Of a DNA stretch of 64,000 nucleotides, positions 48,094-57,969 are shown in pieces. Location: assembly GCF_018362975.1 (NCBI RefSeq), contig NZ_CP074371.1, positions 7,564,001 through 7,628,000 on the forward strand, given 5' to 3'. The position numbers and the translations under genes are program-made. Below the pieces are notes generated by a model. That model was given only the letters and a program-made list of their open reading frames with translations. It was not told the DNA's origin and ran no database searches. The stretch comes from Nocardia tengchongensis. Its GTDB lineage: Bacteria; Actinomycetota; Actinomycetes; Mycobacteriales; Mycobacteriaceae. The stretch's first letter is position 1; every line of letters begins with the position of its first letter.

Positions 48094-49764
48094 ATGACCA
48101 CCACCCCCACGTCCGGCCCCCGCCCGGTCCGTGCGCCGCGCGGCACCGAACTGAAATGCCTCGGCTGGCAGCAGGAGGGCGCCCTGCGCATGCTGATGAA
48201 CAACCTCGACCCCGAGGTCGCCGAGCGCCCCGACGATCTGGTCGTCTACGGCGGCACCGGCCGCGCCGCCCGCAGCTGGGAGGCCTACGACGCCATCGTG
48301 CGCACCCTGACCACCCTGAAAGACGATGAGACGCTGCTGGTTCAGTCCGGCAAGCCGGTCGGCGTGATGCGCACCAGCGAATGGGCGCCGCGCGTGCTGT
48401 TGGCCAACTCCAACCTGGTCGGCGACTGGGCCAACTGGGAGCAGTTCCGCAAGCTCGAGGCCGAGGGCCTGATGATGTACGGCCAGATGACCGCGGGCTC
48501 GTGGATCTACATCGGCAGCCAGGGCATCCTGCAGGGCACCTACGAGACATTCGGCGCGGTGGCGCGCAAGCGTTTCGGCGGCACCCTGGCCGGCACCATC
48601 ACCCTGACCGCCGGCGTGGGCGGCATGGGCGGCGCGCAGCCGCTCGCGGTGACCATGAACGACGGCGTCGCGATCTGCGTCGACGTCGACGTCACCCGCA
48701 TCGATCGCCGCATCGCGCACGGCTACCTCGACACCAAGGCCGAAACCCTCGAAGCCGCACTGGAACTCGCGGTCCAGAAGCGCGACGCCCGGGAACCGCT
48801 GTCCATCGGCGTGGTCGGCAATGCCGCCGAGATCTTCCCGCGGCTGCTCGCCATGGGCGCGCCGATCGACATCGTGACCGACCAGACCTCCGCGCACGAC
48901 CCGCTGTCCTACCTGCCGATCGGCGTCGAGGTGGCCGACTGGCACCGCCGCGCCGCCGAGGATCCGGCCTGGTTCACCACCGAGGCCCGCAAGTCCATGG
49001 CCGCCCACGTCGAAGCCATGGTCGGCTTCCAGGACGCCGGCGCCGAGGTCTTCGACTACGGCAACTCCATCCGCGACGAGGCCCGCCAGGGCGGCTACGA
49101 CCGGGCCTTCGAGTTCCCGGGCTTCGTGCCCGCCTACATCCGGCCGCTGTTCGAGGAGGGCCTGGGCCCGTTCCGCTGGGCCGCGCTGTCCGGCGACCCG
49201 AAGGACATCGAAGCCACCGACCGCGCCATCCTGGAACTGTTCCCGGAGAACGAGCACCTCAAGCGCTGGATCACCATGGCCGGGGAGAAGGTCCATTTCG
49301 AGGGCCTGCCCGCCCGCATCTGCTGGCTCGGCTACGGCGAACGCCACCGCGCGGGACTGAAGTTCAACGAGATGGTCGCCTCCGGGGAACTGTCCGCGCC
49401 GCTGGCCATCGGCCGTGACCACCTGGACTCCGGTTCGGTCGCCTCCCCCTACCGCGAGACCGAGGCCATGGCCGACGGCTCCGACGCCATCGCCGACTGG
49501 CCGCTGCTCAATGCCCTGGTCAACACCGCGTCCGGGGCATCATGGGTGTCGATCCACCACGGCGGCGGCGTCGGCATGGGCCGTTCCATCCACGCCGGTC
49601 AGGTGTGCATCGCCGACGGCACCGAACTGGCCGCCCGCAAGCTCGAGCGAGTGCTGTCCAACGATCCCGCCATGGGCGTGATCCGCCACGTCGACGCCGG
49701 CTACCAGCACGCGGCCGATGTCGCCGCCACCCGCGGCGTTCGAATCCCGATGCAGGAGAACTGA
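48094..49764 (+). CDS. hutU: Urocanate hydratase
   Basis: Converts urocanate to 4-imidazolone-5-propionate using tightly bound NAD+. 556 residues, normal length. Characteristic segments: [75 protein letters not shown], and [19 protein letters not shown] near the C-terminus. ATG with CACAGGAG six bases upstream. First gene of the hutUIG operon, divergent from hutC. Confidence 0.96.
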   Translation: MTTTPTSGPRPVRAPRGTELKCLGWQQEGALRMLMNNLDPEVAERPDDLVVYGGTGRAARSWEAYDAIVRTLTTLKDDETLLVQSGKPVGVMRTSEWAPRVLLANSNLVGDWANWEQFRKLEAEGLMMYGQMTAGSWIYIGSQGILQGTYETFGAVARKRFGGTLAGTITLTAGVGGMGGAQPLAVTMNDGVAICVDVDVTRIDRRIAHGYLDTKAETLEAALELAVQKRDAREPLSIGVVGNAAEIFPRLLAMGAPIDIVTDQTSAHDPLSYLPIGVEVADWHRRAAEDPAWFTTEARKSMAAHVEAMVGFQDAGAEVFDYGNSIRDEARQGGYDRAFEFPGFVPAYIRPLFEEGLGPFRWAALSGDPKDIEATDRAILELFPENEHLKRWITMAGEKVHFEGLPARICWLGYGERHRAGLKFNEMVASGELSAPLAIGRDHLDSGSVASPYRETEAMADGSDAIADWPLLNALVNTASGASWVSIHHGGGVGMGRSIHAGQVCIADGTELAARKLERVLSNDPAMGVIRHVDAGYQHAADVAATRGVRIPMQEN

Positions 49765-49770
49765 ACCCTC

Positions 49771-50958
49771 ATGCACAACGAATCCGGGCAGTGGACGGTC
49801 GTCGACAATATCGGCGCCCTGGTGACCAATGATCCCGAGGTCGGCGCCGGCCGGCTCGGCGTGATCCGGGATGCGGCGGTGGTGTTGGGCGACGGCCTGA
49901 TCCAGTGGGTCGGCCCGCGCTCCCGCCTGCCCGAGGGCAGCACCGGGACCCGGGTGGACCTCGAAGGCCGCGCCGCCCTGCCCGGATTCGTCGACAGCCA
50001 CGCGCATCTGGTGTTCGGCGGTGAGCGGTCCGAGGAGTTCGCGGCCCGCATGACGGGCGCGCCTTACAGCGCGGGCGGCATCCGGACCACCATCGCCGCG
50101 ACCCGGGCGGCCACCGACGCGGCGCTGAGCGCCAATGTCACCCGTCTGGTCACCGAGGCGCTGCGGACCGGAACCACCACGATCGAAACGAAGTCGGGCT
50201 ACGGGCAGACGGTTGCCGATGAGTTGCGGAGCCTCGAGATCGCCTCCCGGCACACCTCGGAGACGACCCTGCTGGCAGCGCACGTCACGCCACCGGAATT
50301 CGCCGGGCGCACCGACGATTACGTGCGGCTGGTCATCGACGAGATGATTCCCGCGTGCGCGCCGCACGCGAGCTGGATCGACGTCTTCTGCGAGGAGGGC
50401 GCTTTCGACGAGAACCAGTCGCGGGCCGTGCTCGAGGCCGGTATCGCGGCCGGACTCACGCCCCGCGTGCACGGCAACCAGCTCAGCTACGGCGCCGGAG
50501 TGCGGCTGGCGGCCGAGCTGGGCGCGGCCTCGGTCGACCACGTCACCTACACCACCGACGCGGACGTCGAGGCGCTGGCGGCGAGCACCACCGTCGCCAC
50601 CCTGCTGCCGGGGGCCGACTTCTCCACGCGCAACAAGTATCCCGACGCGCGGGCCCTGCTCGACGCCGGCGTGACCGTCGCGCTGGCCGCCGACTGCAAT
50701 CCGGGCACCTGCTACACCACGAGCATTCCGTTCTGCATCGCATTGGCCGTGCGCGAAATGCACATGAGCCCGGACGAAGCCGTGTGGGCTGCGACCGCCG
50801 GCGGTGCTGCGGCCTTGCGGCGCAACGACATCGGAGCCATCCGGGTGGGTGCGCGCGCCGATCTGATCGCCCTGGACGCCCCCTCGCACCTGTACCTGGC
50901 CTACCGGCCGGGAGTGGCGCTGGTGCGCGAGATCTGGAAGGACGGGCACCGGCTGTGA
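49771..50958 (+). CDS. hutI: Imidazolonepropionase
   Basis: Amidohydrolase of 395 residues that opens 4-imidazolone-5-propionate to N-formimidoylglutamate. Metal ligands are in [12 protein letters not shown] (HxH), VHGNQLS (His) and the AADCNPGT Asp; substrate-binding motifs [11 protein letters not shown] and [11 protein letters not shown] are present. It begins six bases after hutU. Its stop overlaps hutG by GTGA. Confidence 0.95.
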   Translation: MHNESGQWTVVDNIGALVTNDPEVGAGRLGVIRDAAVVLGDGLIQWVGPRSRLPEGSTGTRVDLEGRAALPGFVDSHAHLVFGGERSEEFAARMTGAPYSAGGIRTTIAATRAATDAALSANVTRLVTEALRTGTTTIETKSGYGQTVADELRSLEIASRHTSETTLLAAHVTPPEFAGRTDDYVRLVIDEMIPACAPHASWIDVFCEEGAFDENQSRAVLEAGIAAGLTPRVHGNQLSYGAGVRLAAELGAASVDHVTYTTDADVEALAASTTVATLLPGADFSTRNKYPDARALLDAGVTVALAADCNPGTCYTTSIPFCIALAVREMHMSPDEAVWAATAGGAAALRRNDIGAIRVGARADLIALDAPSHLYLAYRPGVALVREIWKDGHRL

Positions 50959-51914
50959 CCGCTGTCGATCATCCCCCCGCCCCCTGGTCCGGTCGCGACG
51001 ACGGCCCGGGCGCGGCACATCTGCGCTGGCACAGCGCGATCTCCCCGTTCACCCCCGAAACCCCGCCCGGGGCAAGCGTTCTGGTCGGATTCCGCAGCGA
51101 TGAGGGGGTCCGCCGCAACAAGGGGCGGACCGGAGCTGCCACCGGACCGGCCGCCCTGCGGCAGGCACTGTCGTCCATGGCGCTCCCCCGCCCGGCAAGC
51201 GTCATGGACGCCGGTGACATCGCGGTCGAGGACGGGGATCTCGAATCCGGGCAGCGACGACTGGGCGCGGCGGTGACCGAATTGCTGGACGCCGGGCACT
51301 TCGTGACCGTGCTCGGGGGTGGGCACGAGGTGGCCTACGCCAGCTATCTCGGCATCGCCGCCGGGGCCGCGGTCGCGGCCGGGGCTCGTCTGGGCGTGCT
51401 CAATCTCGATGCCCATTTCGATCTCCGGGCCGATCCGACGCCCAGTTCGGGGACACCGTTCCGGCAGATGGCCGAGGCCGAGGCGGCCGCCGGGCGGGCG
51501 CTGAACTATGCCGTTCTCGGCATCTCGCAGCCGAGCAATACCGCGGCGCTGTTCGAGACCGCCGCGGCGCTGGGGGTGCGCTATCGACTGGACGAGGACT
51601 GCACCACCGGGCAGCTGGCCGGGGTGCGGGGTTTCGTCGAGGAGTTCCTGGCCGCCGTCGACGTCGTGTATATGACCATTGACCTGGACGTTCTCCCCGC
51701 ATCGGTCGCGCCGGGCGTCAGCGCCCCGGCCGCATACGGCGTGCCGCTCGAGGTGCTCGAGCGGGTGTGTGACCTGGTGGCGGGCAGCGGGAAGCTCGCC
51801 CTGCTGGATGTGGCGGAGTTGAATCCGGCGCTCGATATCGACAACCGGACCGCGCGTACCGCCGCCCGCCTGATTCACCGGATCGTGACTCGGCACGACG
51901 TCCGACTAAATTAG
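50955..51914 (+). CDS. hutG: Formimidoylglutamase
   Basis: Ureohydrolase-fold Mn enzyme, 319 residues, that splits formimidoylglutamate to glutamate and formamide. Mn ligands appear in [20 protein letters not shown] and [23 protein letters not shown], with the later DVAELNP. GTG start overlapping hutI. The pathway is therefore the two-step HutG route ending in formamide, not the deiminase (HutF) route. The operon ends 117 bases before the permease start, and a new promoter lies in between. Confidence 0.93.
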   Translation: MTAVDHPPAPWSGRDDGPGAAHLRWHSAISPFTPETPPGASVLVGFRSDEGVRRNKGRTGAATGPAALRQALSSMALPRPASVMDAGDIAVEDGDLESGQRRLGAAVTELLDAGHFVTVLGGGHEVAYASYLGIAAGAAVAAGARLGVLNLDAHFDLRADPTPSSGTPFRQMAEAEAAAGRALNYAVLGISQPSNTAALFETAAALGVRYRLDEDCTTGQLAGVRGFVEEFLAAVDVVYMTIDLDVLPASVAPGVSAPAAYGVPLEVLERVCDLVAGSGKLALLDVAELNPALDIDNRTARTAARLIHRIVTRHDVRLN

Positions 51915-51938
51915 TTGCCGTTGTGTAACTACACACCC

Positions 51939-51986
51939 TTGACACAGTTGTATAGACAGCCCTATACATATGTGAACGCACTCACA
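51939..51986 (+). promoter_or_regulatory. Promoter of the permease-hutH operon with overlapping HutC-like and CRP-like sites
   Basis: TTGACA (51939-51944) and TATACA (51963-51968) with an 18-base spacer form a consensus-like promoter. GTTGTATAGACAGC (51947-51960) lies in the spacer and matches the gdh element at 13 of 14 positions. TGTGA-ACGCAC-TCACA (51971-51986) follows the -10 box and fits the CRP/GlxR consensus exactly. Because it lies around the start site, the CRP-type protein may repress here or activate another start. Confidence 0.7.
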
Positions 51987-52031
51987 ATCCCTGTCGGGCT
52001 GCGTTATGAACAACACCAGGGAGTCCGATCC

Positions 52032-53459
52032 GTGAAAGACATCTCCTCGACCCTGACCCGGGGTCTCACCGCCCGCCACATCCGATTCATCGCACTCGGA
52101 TCGGCCATCGGCACCGGCCTCTTCTACGGGTCGGCCGAGGCGATCAGGAAGGCCGGACCCTCGGTCCTGCTGGCCTACCTGATCGGCGGCGCGATCATTT
52201 TCATCGTGCTGCGGGCACTGGGCGAGATGGCGGTCCGCAACCCGGTCTCCGGATCGTTCGGTGAGTACGCCAGCCGGCACATCGGTCCGCTGGCCGGGTT
52301 CATGACCGGTTGGACCTACGTCTTCGAGATGGTCATCGTGCTGCTGGCCGATACCACGGCCTTCGGTGTCTACATGGGTTTCTGGTTCCCGGACGTCCCC
52401 CGGTGGATCTGGGTGCTGGCGATCGTCTTCTTCATCGGCGCGATCAACCTGCTCAACGTCAAGGTGTTCGGTGAGCTCGAATTCTGGTTCAGCCTGATCA
52501 AGGTGGTCGCGATCATAGCCATGATCGCGGGCGGAACCGCCGTGCTGATCTGGGGATTCGGCATTCACGACACCAGCACGGGCCTGTCCAACCTGAACTC
52601 CGGCGGCGGCTTCTTCGCCAATGGGATCGGCGGCTTCCTGGGCTGCTTCGCCATCGTCATGTTCGCCTTCGGCGGTTCGGAGATCATCGGCGTCACCGCG
52701 GGTGAGGCGGAGGATCCGGAGAAGACGATTCCCCGGGCGATCAACACCGTTCCCGTCCGGATCATCCTGTTCTACGTCCTGACCCTGACCGTGATCATGG
52801 CCGTCACGCCGTGGAACCAGATCGGCGACGAGGGCAGCCCGTTCGTGCAGATCTTCAACAGCCTGGGCCTGGGGTCGGCGGCGGCCGTGCTGAACGTCGT
52901 GGTGATCACCGCCGCCCTCTCGGCCATCAACAGCAATATCTTCGGCGCGGGCCGGATGATGTACGGCATGGCCCTGCGCGGGCAGGCGCCGGCCGTGATG
53001 ACGCGGGTCTCGCGCAACGGCGTGCCGTGGATGACCGTCGTGATCATGGTGTCGGCCCTGCTGGTCGGCGTCGCGCTCAACTACCTGATCCCGGACCGGG
53101 TCTTCGTGGTGATCGCCTCCATCGCCACCTTCGCCACCGTCTTCGTCTGGCTGATGATCCTGGTGTCGCACTTCCGCTCCCGGAAGCAGATGAGCCCGGC
53201 GGAGGCGGCCGAGCTGAAGTTCCCGGTGCCGCTGTGGCCCTACCTGCCGGTCTTCGCGATCGCGGGCCTGGGCTTCGTGATCGTGCTGCTCGCCTTCGAC
53301 GCCGACACCCGGGTGGCGCTCGTCGTCGGGGCCGTGTGGCTGGCCCTGTTGACCGCCGCCTATCGGCTGTGGGTCCGGCCGTCGGCCGACGACGCGCCCG
53401 CCGCCTCGGCGGACCAGACGCCGGGGGTCGACCCCGCACTCGCCGCAGACCTTCTTTGA
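52032..53459 (+). CDS. Amino acid permease of the APC family, probable histidine transporter
   Basis: 475 residues with 12 hydrophobic helices. TM1 motif [34 protein letters not shown], the [16 protein letters not shown] loop and [16 protein letters not shown] are typical of the AAT branch (HisP, ProY-type). It sits between hutG and hutH under a hut-type promoter, so histidine is the likely substrate; the sequence alone cannot exclude proline or aromatic amino acids. GTG 52032 with GGGAG upstream. Cotranscribed with hutH 40 bases downstream. Confidence 0.88.
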   Translation: MKDISSTLTRGLTARHIRFIALGSAIGTGLFYGSAEAIRKAGPSVLLAYLIGGAIIFIVLRALGEMAVRNPVSGSFGEYASRHIGPLAGFMTGWTYVFEMVIVLLADTTAFGVYMGFWFPDVPRWIWVLAIVFFIGAINLLNVKVFGELEFWFSLIKVVAIIAMIAGGTAVLIWGFGIHDTSTGLSNLNSGGGFFANGIGGFLGCFAIVMFAFGGSEIIGVTAGEAEDPEKTIPRAINTVPVRIILFYVLTLTVIMAVTPWNQIGDEGSPFVQIFNSLGLGSAAAVLNVVVITAALSAINSNIFGAGRMMYGMALRGQAPAVMTRVSRNGVPWMTVVIMVSALLVGVALNYLIPDRVFVVIASIATFATVFVWLMILVSHFRSRKQMSPAEAAELKFPVPLWPYLPVFAIAGLGFVIVLLAFDADTRVALVVGAVWLALLTAAYRLWVRPSADDAPAASADQTPGVDPALAADLL

Positions 53460-53498
53460 CCACTGACCGCTAGTAACCGCAGATTGGACGACACAGAG

Positions 53499-55079
53499 AT
53501 GAGCTCGAACACCCTCCTATCCGAAGACCACACCCTGGCAGCAGGCGAGGTCGAAGTCGGCGTCGGCGCCCTCGCCCCCGAGGACGTGGTCCGGGTCGCC
53601 CGTGGCAATGCCACGGTGCGGCTGTCGGAGGACGCGCTCACCGTGATCGCGGCGAGCCGCACCCGGATCGAGGCGCTGGCCGCCGACCCGAAGCCGGTCT
53701 ACGGCGTCTCGACCGGTTTCGGTGCGCTCGCCACCCGCCACATCCCGCTGGAACTGCGAACCCAGTTGCAGCGCAGCCTGGTTCGCTCGCACGCGGCGGG
53801 TTCCGGCGCGGAGGTCGAGCGTGAGGTGATTCGCGCCCTGATGCTGCTGCGACTGTCCACCCTGGCCACGGGCCGGACCGGTGTGCGGGTGGAGGTCGCC
53901 CAGGCCTACGCGTCGATGCTGTCGGCCGGGATCACGCCGGTCGTGCACGAGTACGGCAGCCTCGGCTGTTCCGGCGACCTGGCCCCGCTGTCGCACGTCG
54001 CGCTCGCGGTGATGGGTGAGGGCATGGTCCGCGACGCCGCGGGCACCCTGATGCCCGCCGCCGAGGCGCTGGCCGCGGCCGGTCTCGAGCCGATGGTCTT
54101 CGCCGAGAAGGAAGGCCTGGCGCTGATCAACGGCACCGACGGCATGCTCGGCATGCTGGTGCTGGCCTGCCACGACCTGCGCCGGCTGTTGCGCCTGGCG
54201 GATGTGACGGCGTCGATGAGCGTCGAGGGCCTGCTCGGCACCGACAAGGTGTTCGCCGCCGACCTGCAGGCCCTGCGCCCGCAGCCGGGTCAGGCGTCGG
54301 CCGCCTCGAATATGGTTCGGCTGCTGCAGGGTTCGGGCATCGTGGCCAGCCACGCGACCCCCGACTGCACGGTGGTGCAGGACGCCTACTCGCTGCGCTG
54401 CGCCCCGCAGGTCGCCGGCGGTGCGCGCGACACCCTCGCGCACGCGGAGCGGATCGCGTCGTACGAGCTGGCCAGCGCCGTGGACAACCCGGTGGTCACC
54501 CTCGACGGCCGGGTGGAGTCCAATGGCAACTTCCACGGCGCGCCGGTGGCCTACGTGCTCGACTTCCTGGCCATCGTGGTCGCCGACGTGGCCAGCATCA
54601 GCGAACGCCGCACCGACCGCTTCCTGGACCGGGCCCGCAACCACGGCCTGCCGCCGTTCCTGGCCGATGATCCCGGCGTGGACAGCGGCCACATGATCGC
54701 GCAGTACACGCAGGCGGCGATCGTCTCCGAGCTGAAGCGGCTGGCCGCGCCCTCGAGCGTGGATTCGATTCCGTCCTCGGCTATGCAGGAGGACCACGTG
54801 TCGATGGGCTGGTCGGCGGCTCGCAAGCTGCGCCGCGCGATCGACGGCCTGACGCGCGTGCTGGCCATCGAGGCCCTCACCGCGGCCCGCGCCCTGGATC
54901 TGCGGGCGCCGCTGGAACCGTCTCCGGCGACCGGTGCCGTGCGGGACCGGATTCGCGAGTCGGTTCAGGGTCCGGGTCCGGACCGCTACCTGGCTCCGGA
55001 GATCGAGGCGGTCGTGCGGTTGGCGGCCTCGGGTGAGTTGCTGGCGGGCGCCGAAGCCGTGGTCGGCCCGCTGTCCTGA
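53499..55079 (+). CDS. hutH: Histidine ammonia-lyase
   Basis: Non-oxidative deamination of histidine to trans-urocanate. 526 residues. The MIO-forming tripeptide lies in EYGSLGCSGDLAPLSH; the triad is Cys-Ser-Gly rather than the common Ala-Ser-Gly, an allowed variant of the family signature. Other motifs: VYGVSTGFGALA (catalytic Tyr), QRSLVRSHAAG, ALINGTDGM, QDAYSLRCAPQV and ALSSAMQEDHVSMG-like SIPSSAMQEDHVSMGW. ATG 53499 (TTG 53484 is also possible). A strong terminator follows. Confidence 0.95.
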   Translation: MSSNTLLSEDHTLAAGEVEVGVGALAPEDVVRVARGNATVRLSEDALTVIAASRTRIEALAADPKPVYGVSTGFGALATRHIPLELRTQLQRSLVRSHAAGSGAEVEREVIRALMLLRLSTLATGRTGVRVEVAQAYASMLSAGITPVVHEYGSLGCSGDLAPLSHVALAVMGEGMVRDAAGTLMPAAEALAAAGLEPMVFAEKEGLALINGTDGMLGMLVLACHDLRRLLRLADVTASMSVEGLLGTDKVFAADLQALRPQPGQASAASNMVRLLQGSGIVASHATPDCTVVQDAYSLRCAPQVAGGARDTLAHAERIASYELASAVDNPVVTLDGRVESNGNFHGAPVAYVLDFLAIVVADVASISERRTDRFLDRARNHGLPPFLADDPGVDSGHMIAQYTQAAIVSELKRLAAPSSVDSIPSSAMQEDHVSMGWSAARKLRRAIDGLTRVLAIEALTAARALDLRAPLEPSPATGAVRDRIRESVQGPGPDRYLAPEIEAVVRLAASGELLAGAEAVVGPLS

Positions 55080-55105
55080 GCCGGGGTCCGCACCGGCGAC
55101 TTGTC

Positions 55106-55139
55106 GGCCCAGGCCAGAGGTTATTCTCTGGCCTGGGCC
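55106..55139 (+). terminator. Terminator after hutH
   Basis: Perfect 14-bp stem GGCCCAGGCCAGAG/CTCTGGCCTGGGCC with loop GTTATT, 26 bases after the stop. Confidence 0.85.
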
Positions 55140-55302
55140 GAATTGCGTTCCGGAAGCATTTTTCCCACCGTTTCGGTCACCGATCGCTTCCTTGCCAATA
55201 AAGTGAAGCAGCGTTATTTTCCATTAACTGTCAGATGCTGCGGGCCCGAGTCATGGCCGAAGCCCGAATCGGCCTGGCTGTGGCTCGATGAGGATTTTGC
55301 AT

Positions 55303-56305
55303 TTGACCAGCACCTGGACCACCGGCCGGGCAGCCCTGCTGCTCCGGCTCGCCGCCGTCGTCGGCGTGCTCACCACCGCGGCCGCCGCCGGCGCGGCCGA
55401 CGCCGAACCCGCTCCCGCGGCGGGCCGCAGACTCGTCGTGCTGGGCGACTCGTACACCGCCAACCCACCGTGCGATGTGGTCCGAGTGAAGTGCGAGGAC
55501 TCCGGCGCCACCGGACTGCGAGCCTGCCTGCACAGCCCGACCTCGTGGCCAGTTCAGCTGAGCGCGCTGATGGGCGTCGACGCCGCCGATGTCGAGAACA
55601 ACTCGTGCTCGAGCGCGTCGATCGACACCGGTCCGGTCACCTCGACCGGGCAGGAGGTGCCGGGCCGCGGCGGTTTCACCCTGGCGCAGGAGGCGCTCGA
55701 AGCCGCCAAGGACGGGGCGTTCGGACCGCGCACCCAGGTGGTGGCGATCCAGCTGGGCTTCAATGACGCGTGGCCCCGGGACAATACGGTCACCGCCGAC
55801 GTGAGCCGGGTGGTCAGCTGCGTGATCGACCTGGTGCAGGGCTGCGACACCGACGCGGTGGCCGAGGGCCGCTGGCCGGACCTCGAGTCGATCACCGGCG
55901 GGTCCTACGCCGACCGCATTCGCAAGGTCGTCGACTACGTGAAGTACTACGCGCCGAACGCGAAGATCCAGCTGGTCGGCTATCCCGAGGTCGCTCCGGC
56001 GGGCGCGACCGACTGGTGCGTGGACCTGCTGGGCGCCGGCCGCTGGGTGCAGCCGCGGGCCCGGGCCATGGTCGAGTACTGGGAGCGGCTGCAGACCGCG
56101 CAGGGGCGACGCCGCCGGAATCCTCGGGATCGACTTCGTCGACGTGAAGGCCGCGACCGCGGGGCACGGCCTGTGTGCCGCCGATCCGTGGTTCAACGTC
56201 TTCCTGGATCTGCGGAACGACGTGGCGGGCTTGCCCTTCCACCCGTCACCGAAGGGTGACGCCGCCGTGGCCGCCACCGTGTACAGCCACGTCGCGCCGC
56301 GCTGA
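55303..56305 (+). pseudogene. Secreted SGNH hydrolase, copy 1, split by a frameshift
   Basis: About 334 residues with a Sec signal peptide. Block I VVLGDSYTANPP (GDS Ser), Gly block, block III QLGFNDAW (Asn), and block V VAGLPFHPSPKGD (His). Eight or more Cys suggest disulfides. The frame is lost after LQTAQG; deleting one G of GGGG (56103-56106) restores GDAAGILGIDFVDVKAATAGHGLCAADPWF, which matches copy 2 (57970-58974). TTG 55303 aligns with the copy-2 ATG; ATG 55288 is an alternative. Probably an extracellular esterase or lipase. Confidence 0.82.
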
Positions 56306-56363
56306 CAAGGCCCCACCCGCGTCCGCGGTCGAGTACCGCCGCGGCGCATCCCCCGGAGAAGCA

Positions 56364-57923
56364 ATGACGCTCACTATCACCCCCGAAGCCGAATCGACCA
56401 CCGCGCCACCGCCCTTCGCGTGGCGGGGCGTCCTGCTGGTCTCCGGTCTGATCACGCTGGTCTGGTCGGTCTCGGCGTTCCGGTTCCAATTGGCCGGGGA
56501 CGAGCTGTACTACCTGGCCTGCGGGCGGCGGCTCGCGGTCAGTTACGTCGACAACGGTCCGCTGATCCCGCTGATCGCGCGGCTGTCCGATGTGATCGCG
56601 CCCGGATCGGTGATCGCGCTGCGGATACCCGGGTTGCTGTTCCTGATCGCGGTATCGGTGCTCACGGCCGCGGTCGCCTTCGAATGCGGTGCGCGGCCGC
56701 GGTTCCAGATTCTCGCGGCCGCGGCGTACGCCGCCTCGCCGTTCATCTTCGCCTACACCGTGCTCGACAGCGTCGCGATCGATGTGGCGTTCCAGGCGTT
56801 GATCATCTGGCTGCTGGTGCGCTGGGTGCGCACCCGCCGCGATCGCCTGCTGGTCGCCGCCGGGGTGGCCGCCGCGATCGATGTGCAGGACAAGTGGCTG
56901 GTGCTGATGCTCGGCGCCTGCGTCGGTTTCGCCATGCTGGTGGCTGGTCCGCGGGAGATCCTGCGTCGCCCGGCCCTGTGGGTGGGACTGCTGATCATGG
57001 GCGCGGCCATGACCCCGGCGCTGTTGTGGCAGGCCTCCCACGATTGGCCGCAGCTGGCGACCAACGCGGCGATCGCCCACGAGACCGCGCAGAGCGACGG
57101 CGGCCAGTGGGGCACCATCGTGGCGATCATGATCGTCACCGGATTCCTCGGCGGCGGCCTGGGTGTGCTCGGCATCTACGGTCTGGCCCGGGAGCCGAAG
57201 CTGCGGCCGTACCGGTTCGTGCTGATCGCGGCGGCGGCGATGATCGTGCTGGTGGTGGCGAGCCACGGCCGGTCCTATTACGTGGCCGGGATCGTGCCCG
57301 CGCTCTTCGGTGCGGGCGCGGCAATGCTGTCCGGACTCTTCGACACGGCGAGCCCGCGCTCGGTTGCCGTGCTGCGGCGGCTGTTCACGGTTCTCACGGT
57401 GCTGACCGCACTGCTGGCCGCCGCCTTGGCGACGTTCCCGTATCCGAAGAGCTGGATCGACATTCCGAACACCAGCAAGCTGGGCTTCCTGCAGCACTAC
57501 GGCAATGACGACTGGGAGGATCTGGCCGACGCCGTCGACATCGTGGCGACGAGCCTGCCGCCCGAGGAGCAGGCGCGCACCGCGGTCGTCGCCGAGGCCT
57601 ACAACGAGGCGGGCGCGCTCGACCACTATCGGAAGTTCAAGGCGATCCCGCCGGTGTACAGCCCCAATCGTGGCTTCGCCGAATGGGGTCCGCCGCCGGA
57701 CTCGGCCACCACCATCCTGTGGGTCGGCTACAACGACAGTCCCGAGCAGCGGGCCTTCCTGGCCAACTTCGCGCAGGCCACGCCCACGCTGAAGCTCGAC
57801 AACGAGCTGGGCATCGCCGGTCAGAATCACCATGTGACCGTGTGGATCTGCCGCGAGCCCAAGGTCCCGTTGTCGGTGGCATGGCCCAAACTGACCTACA
57901 TGATCGTTCCACCGGCGTCATGA
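56364..57923 (+). CDS. Membrane glycosyltransferase, GT39/ArnT-like
   Basis: 519 residues with about 10 TM helices. The first loop has FQLAGDELYYLACGRRLAVSYVDNGPLIPLIARLSD, with the acidic catalytic residue pattern of GT-C enzymes (Asp-Glu after TM1). This matches the PMT_2 family of polyprenyl-phosphate-sugar transferases. The C-terminal 110 residues are extracytoplasmic. ATG at 56364 with CGGAGAAG upstream. Flanked on both sides by paralogous SGNH hydrolases in the same orientation, so a joint envelope role is likely. Sugar and acceptor unknown. Confidence 0.82.
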   Translation: MTLTITPEAESTTAPPPFAWRGVLLVSGLITLVWSVSAFRFQLAGDELYYLACGRRLAVSYVDNGPLIPLIARLSDVIAPGSVIALRIPGLLFLIAVSVLTAAVAFECGARPRFQILAAAAYAASPFIFAYTVLDSVAIDVAFQALIIWLLVRWVRTRRDRLLVAAGVAAAIDVQDKWLVLMLGACVGFAMLVAGPREILRRPALWVGLLIMGAAMTPALLWQASHDWPQLATNAAIAHETAQSDGGQWGTIVAIMIVTGFLGGGLGVLGIYGLAREPKLRPYRFVLIAAAAMIVLVVASHGRSYYVAGIVPALFGAGAAMLSGLFDTASPRSVAVLRRLFTVLTVLTALLAAALATFPYPKSWIDIPNTSKLGFLQHYGNDDWEDLADAVDIVATSLPPEEQARTAVVAEAYNEAGALDHYRKFKAIPPVYSPNRGFAEWGPPPDSATTILWVGYNDSPEQRAFLANFAQATPTLKLDNELGIAGQNHHVTVWICREPKVPLSVAWPKLTYMIVPPAS

Positions 57924-57969
57924 GCAACACTGTCGGTGCCGCACTACGTTTCCGCCGGGGAGTTTTTGC

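Noticed and set aside
42736..55079. Functional link between the tRNA-His gene and the hut region
   Set aside because: The tRNA has its own terminator, and tRNA-His beside orn is a common actinobacterial arrangement. Proximity to histidine catabolism is probably coincidence.
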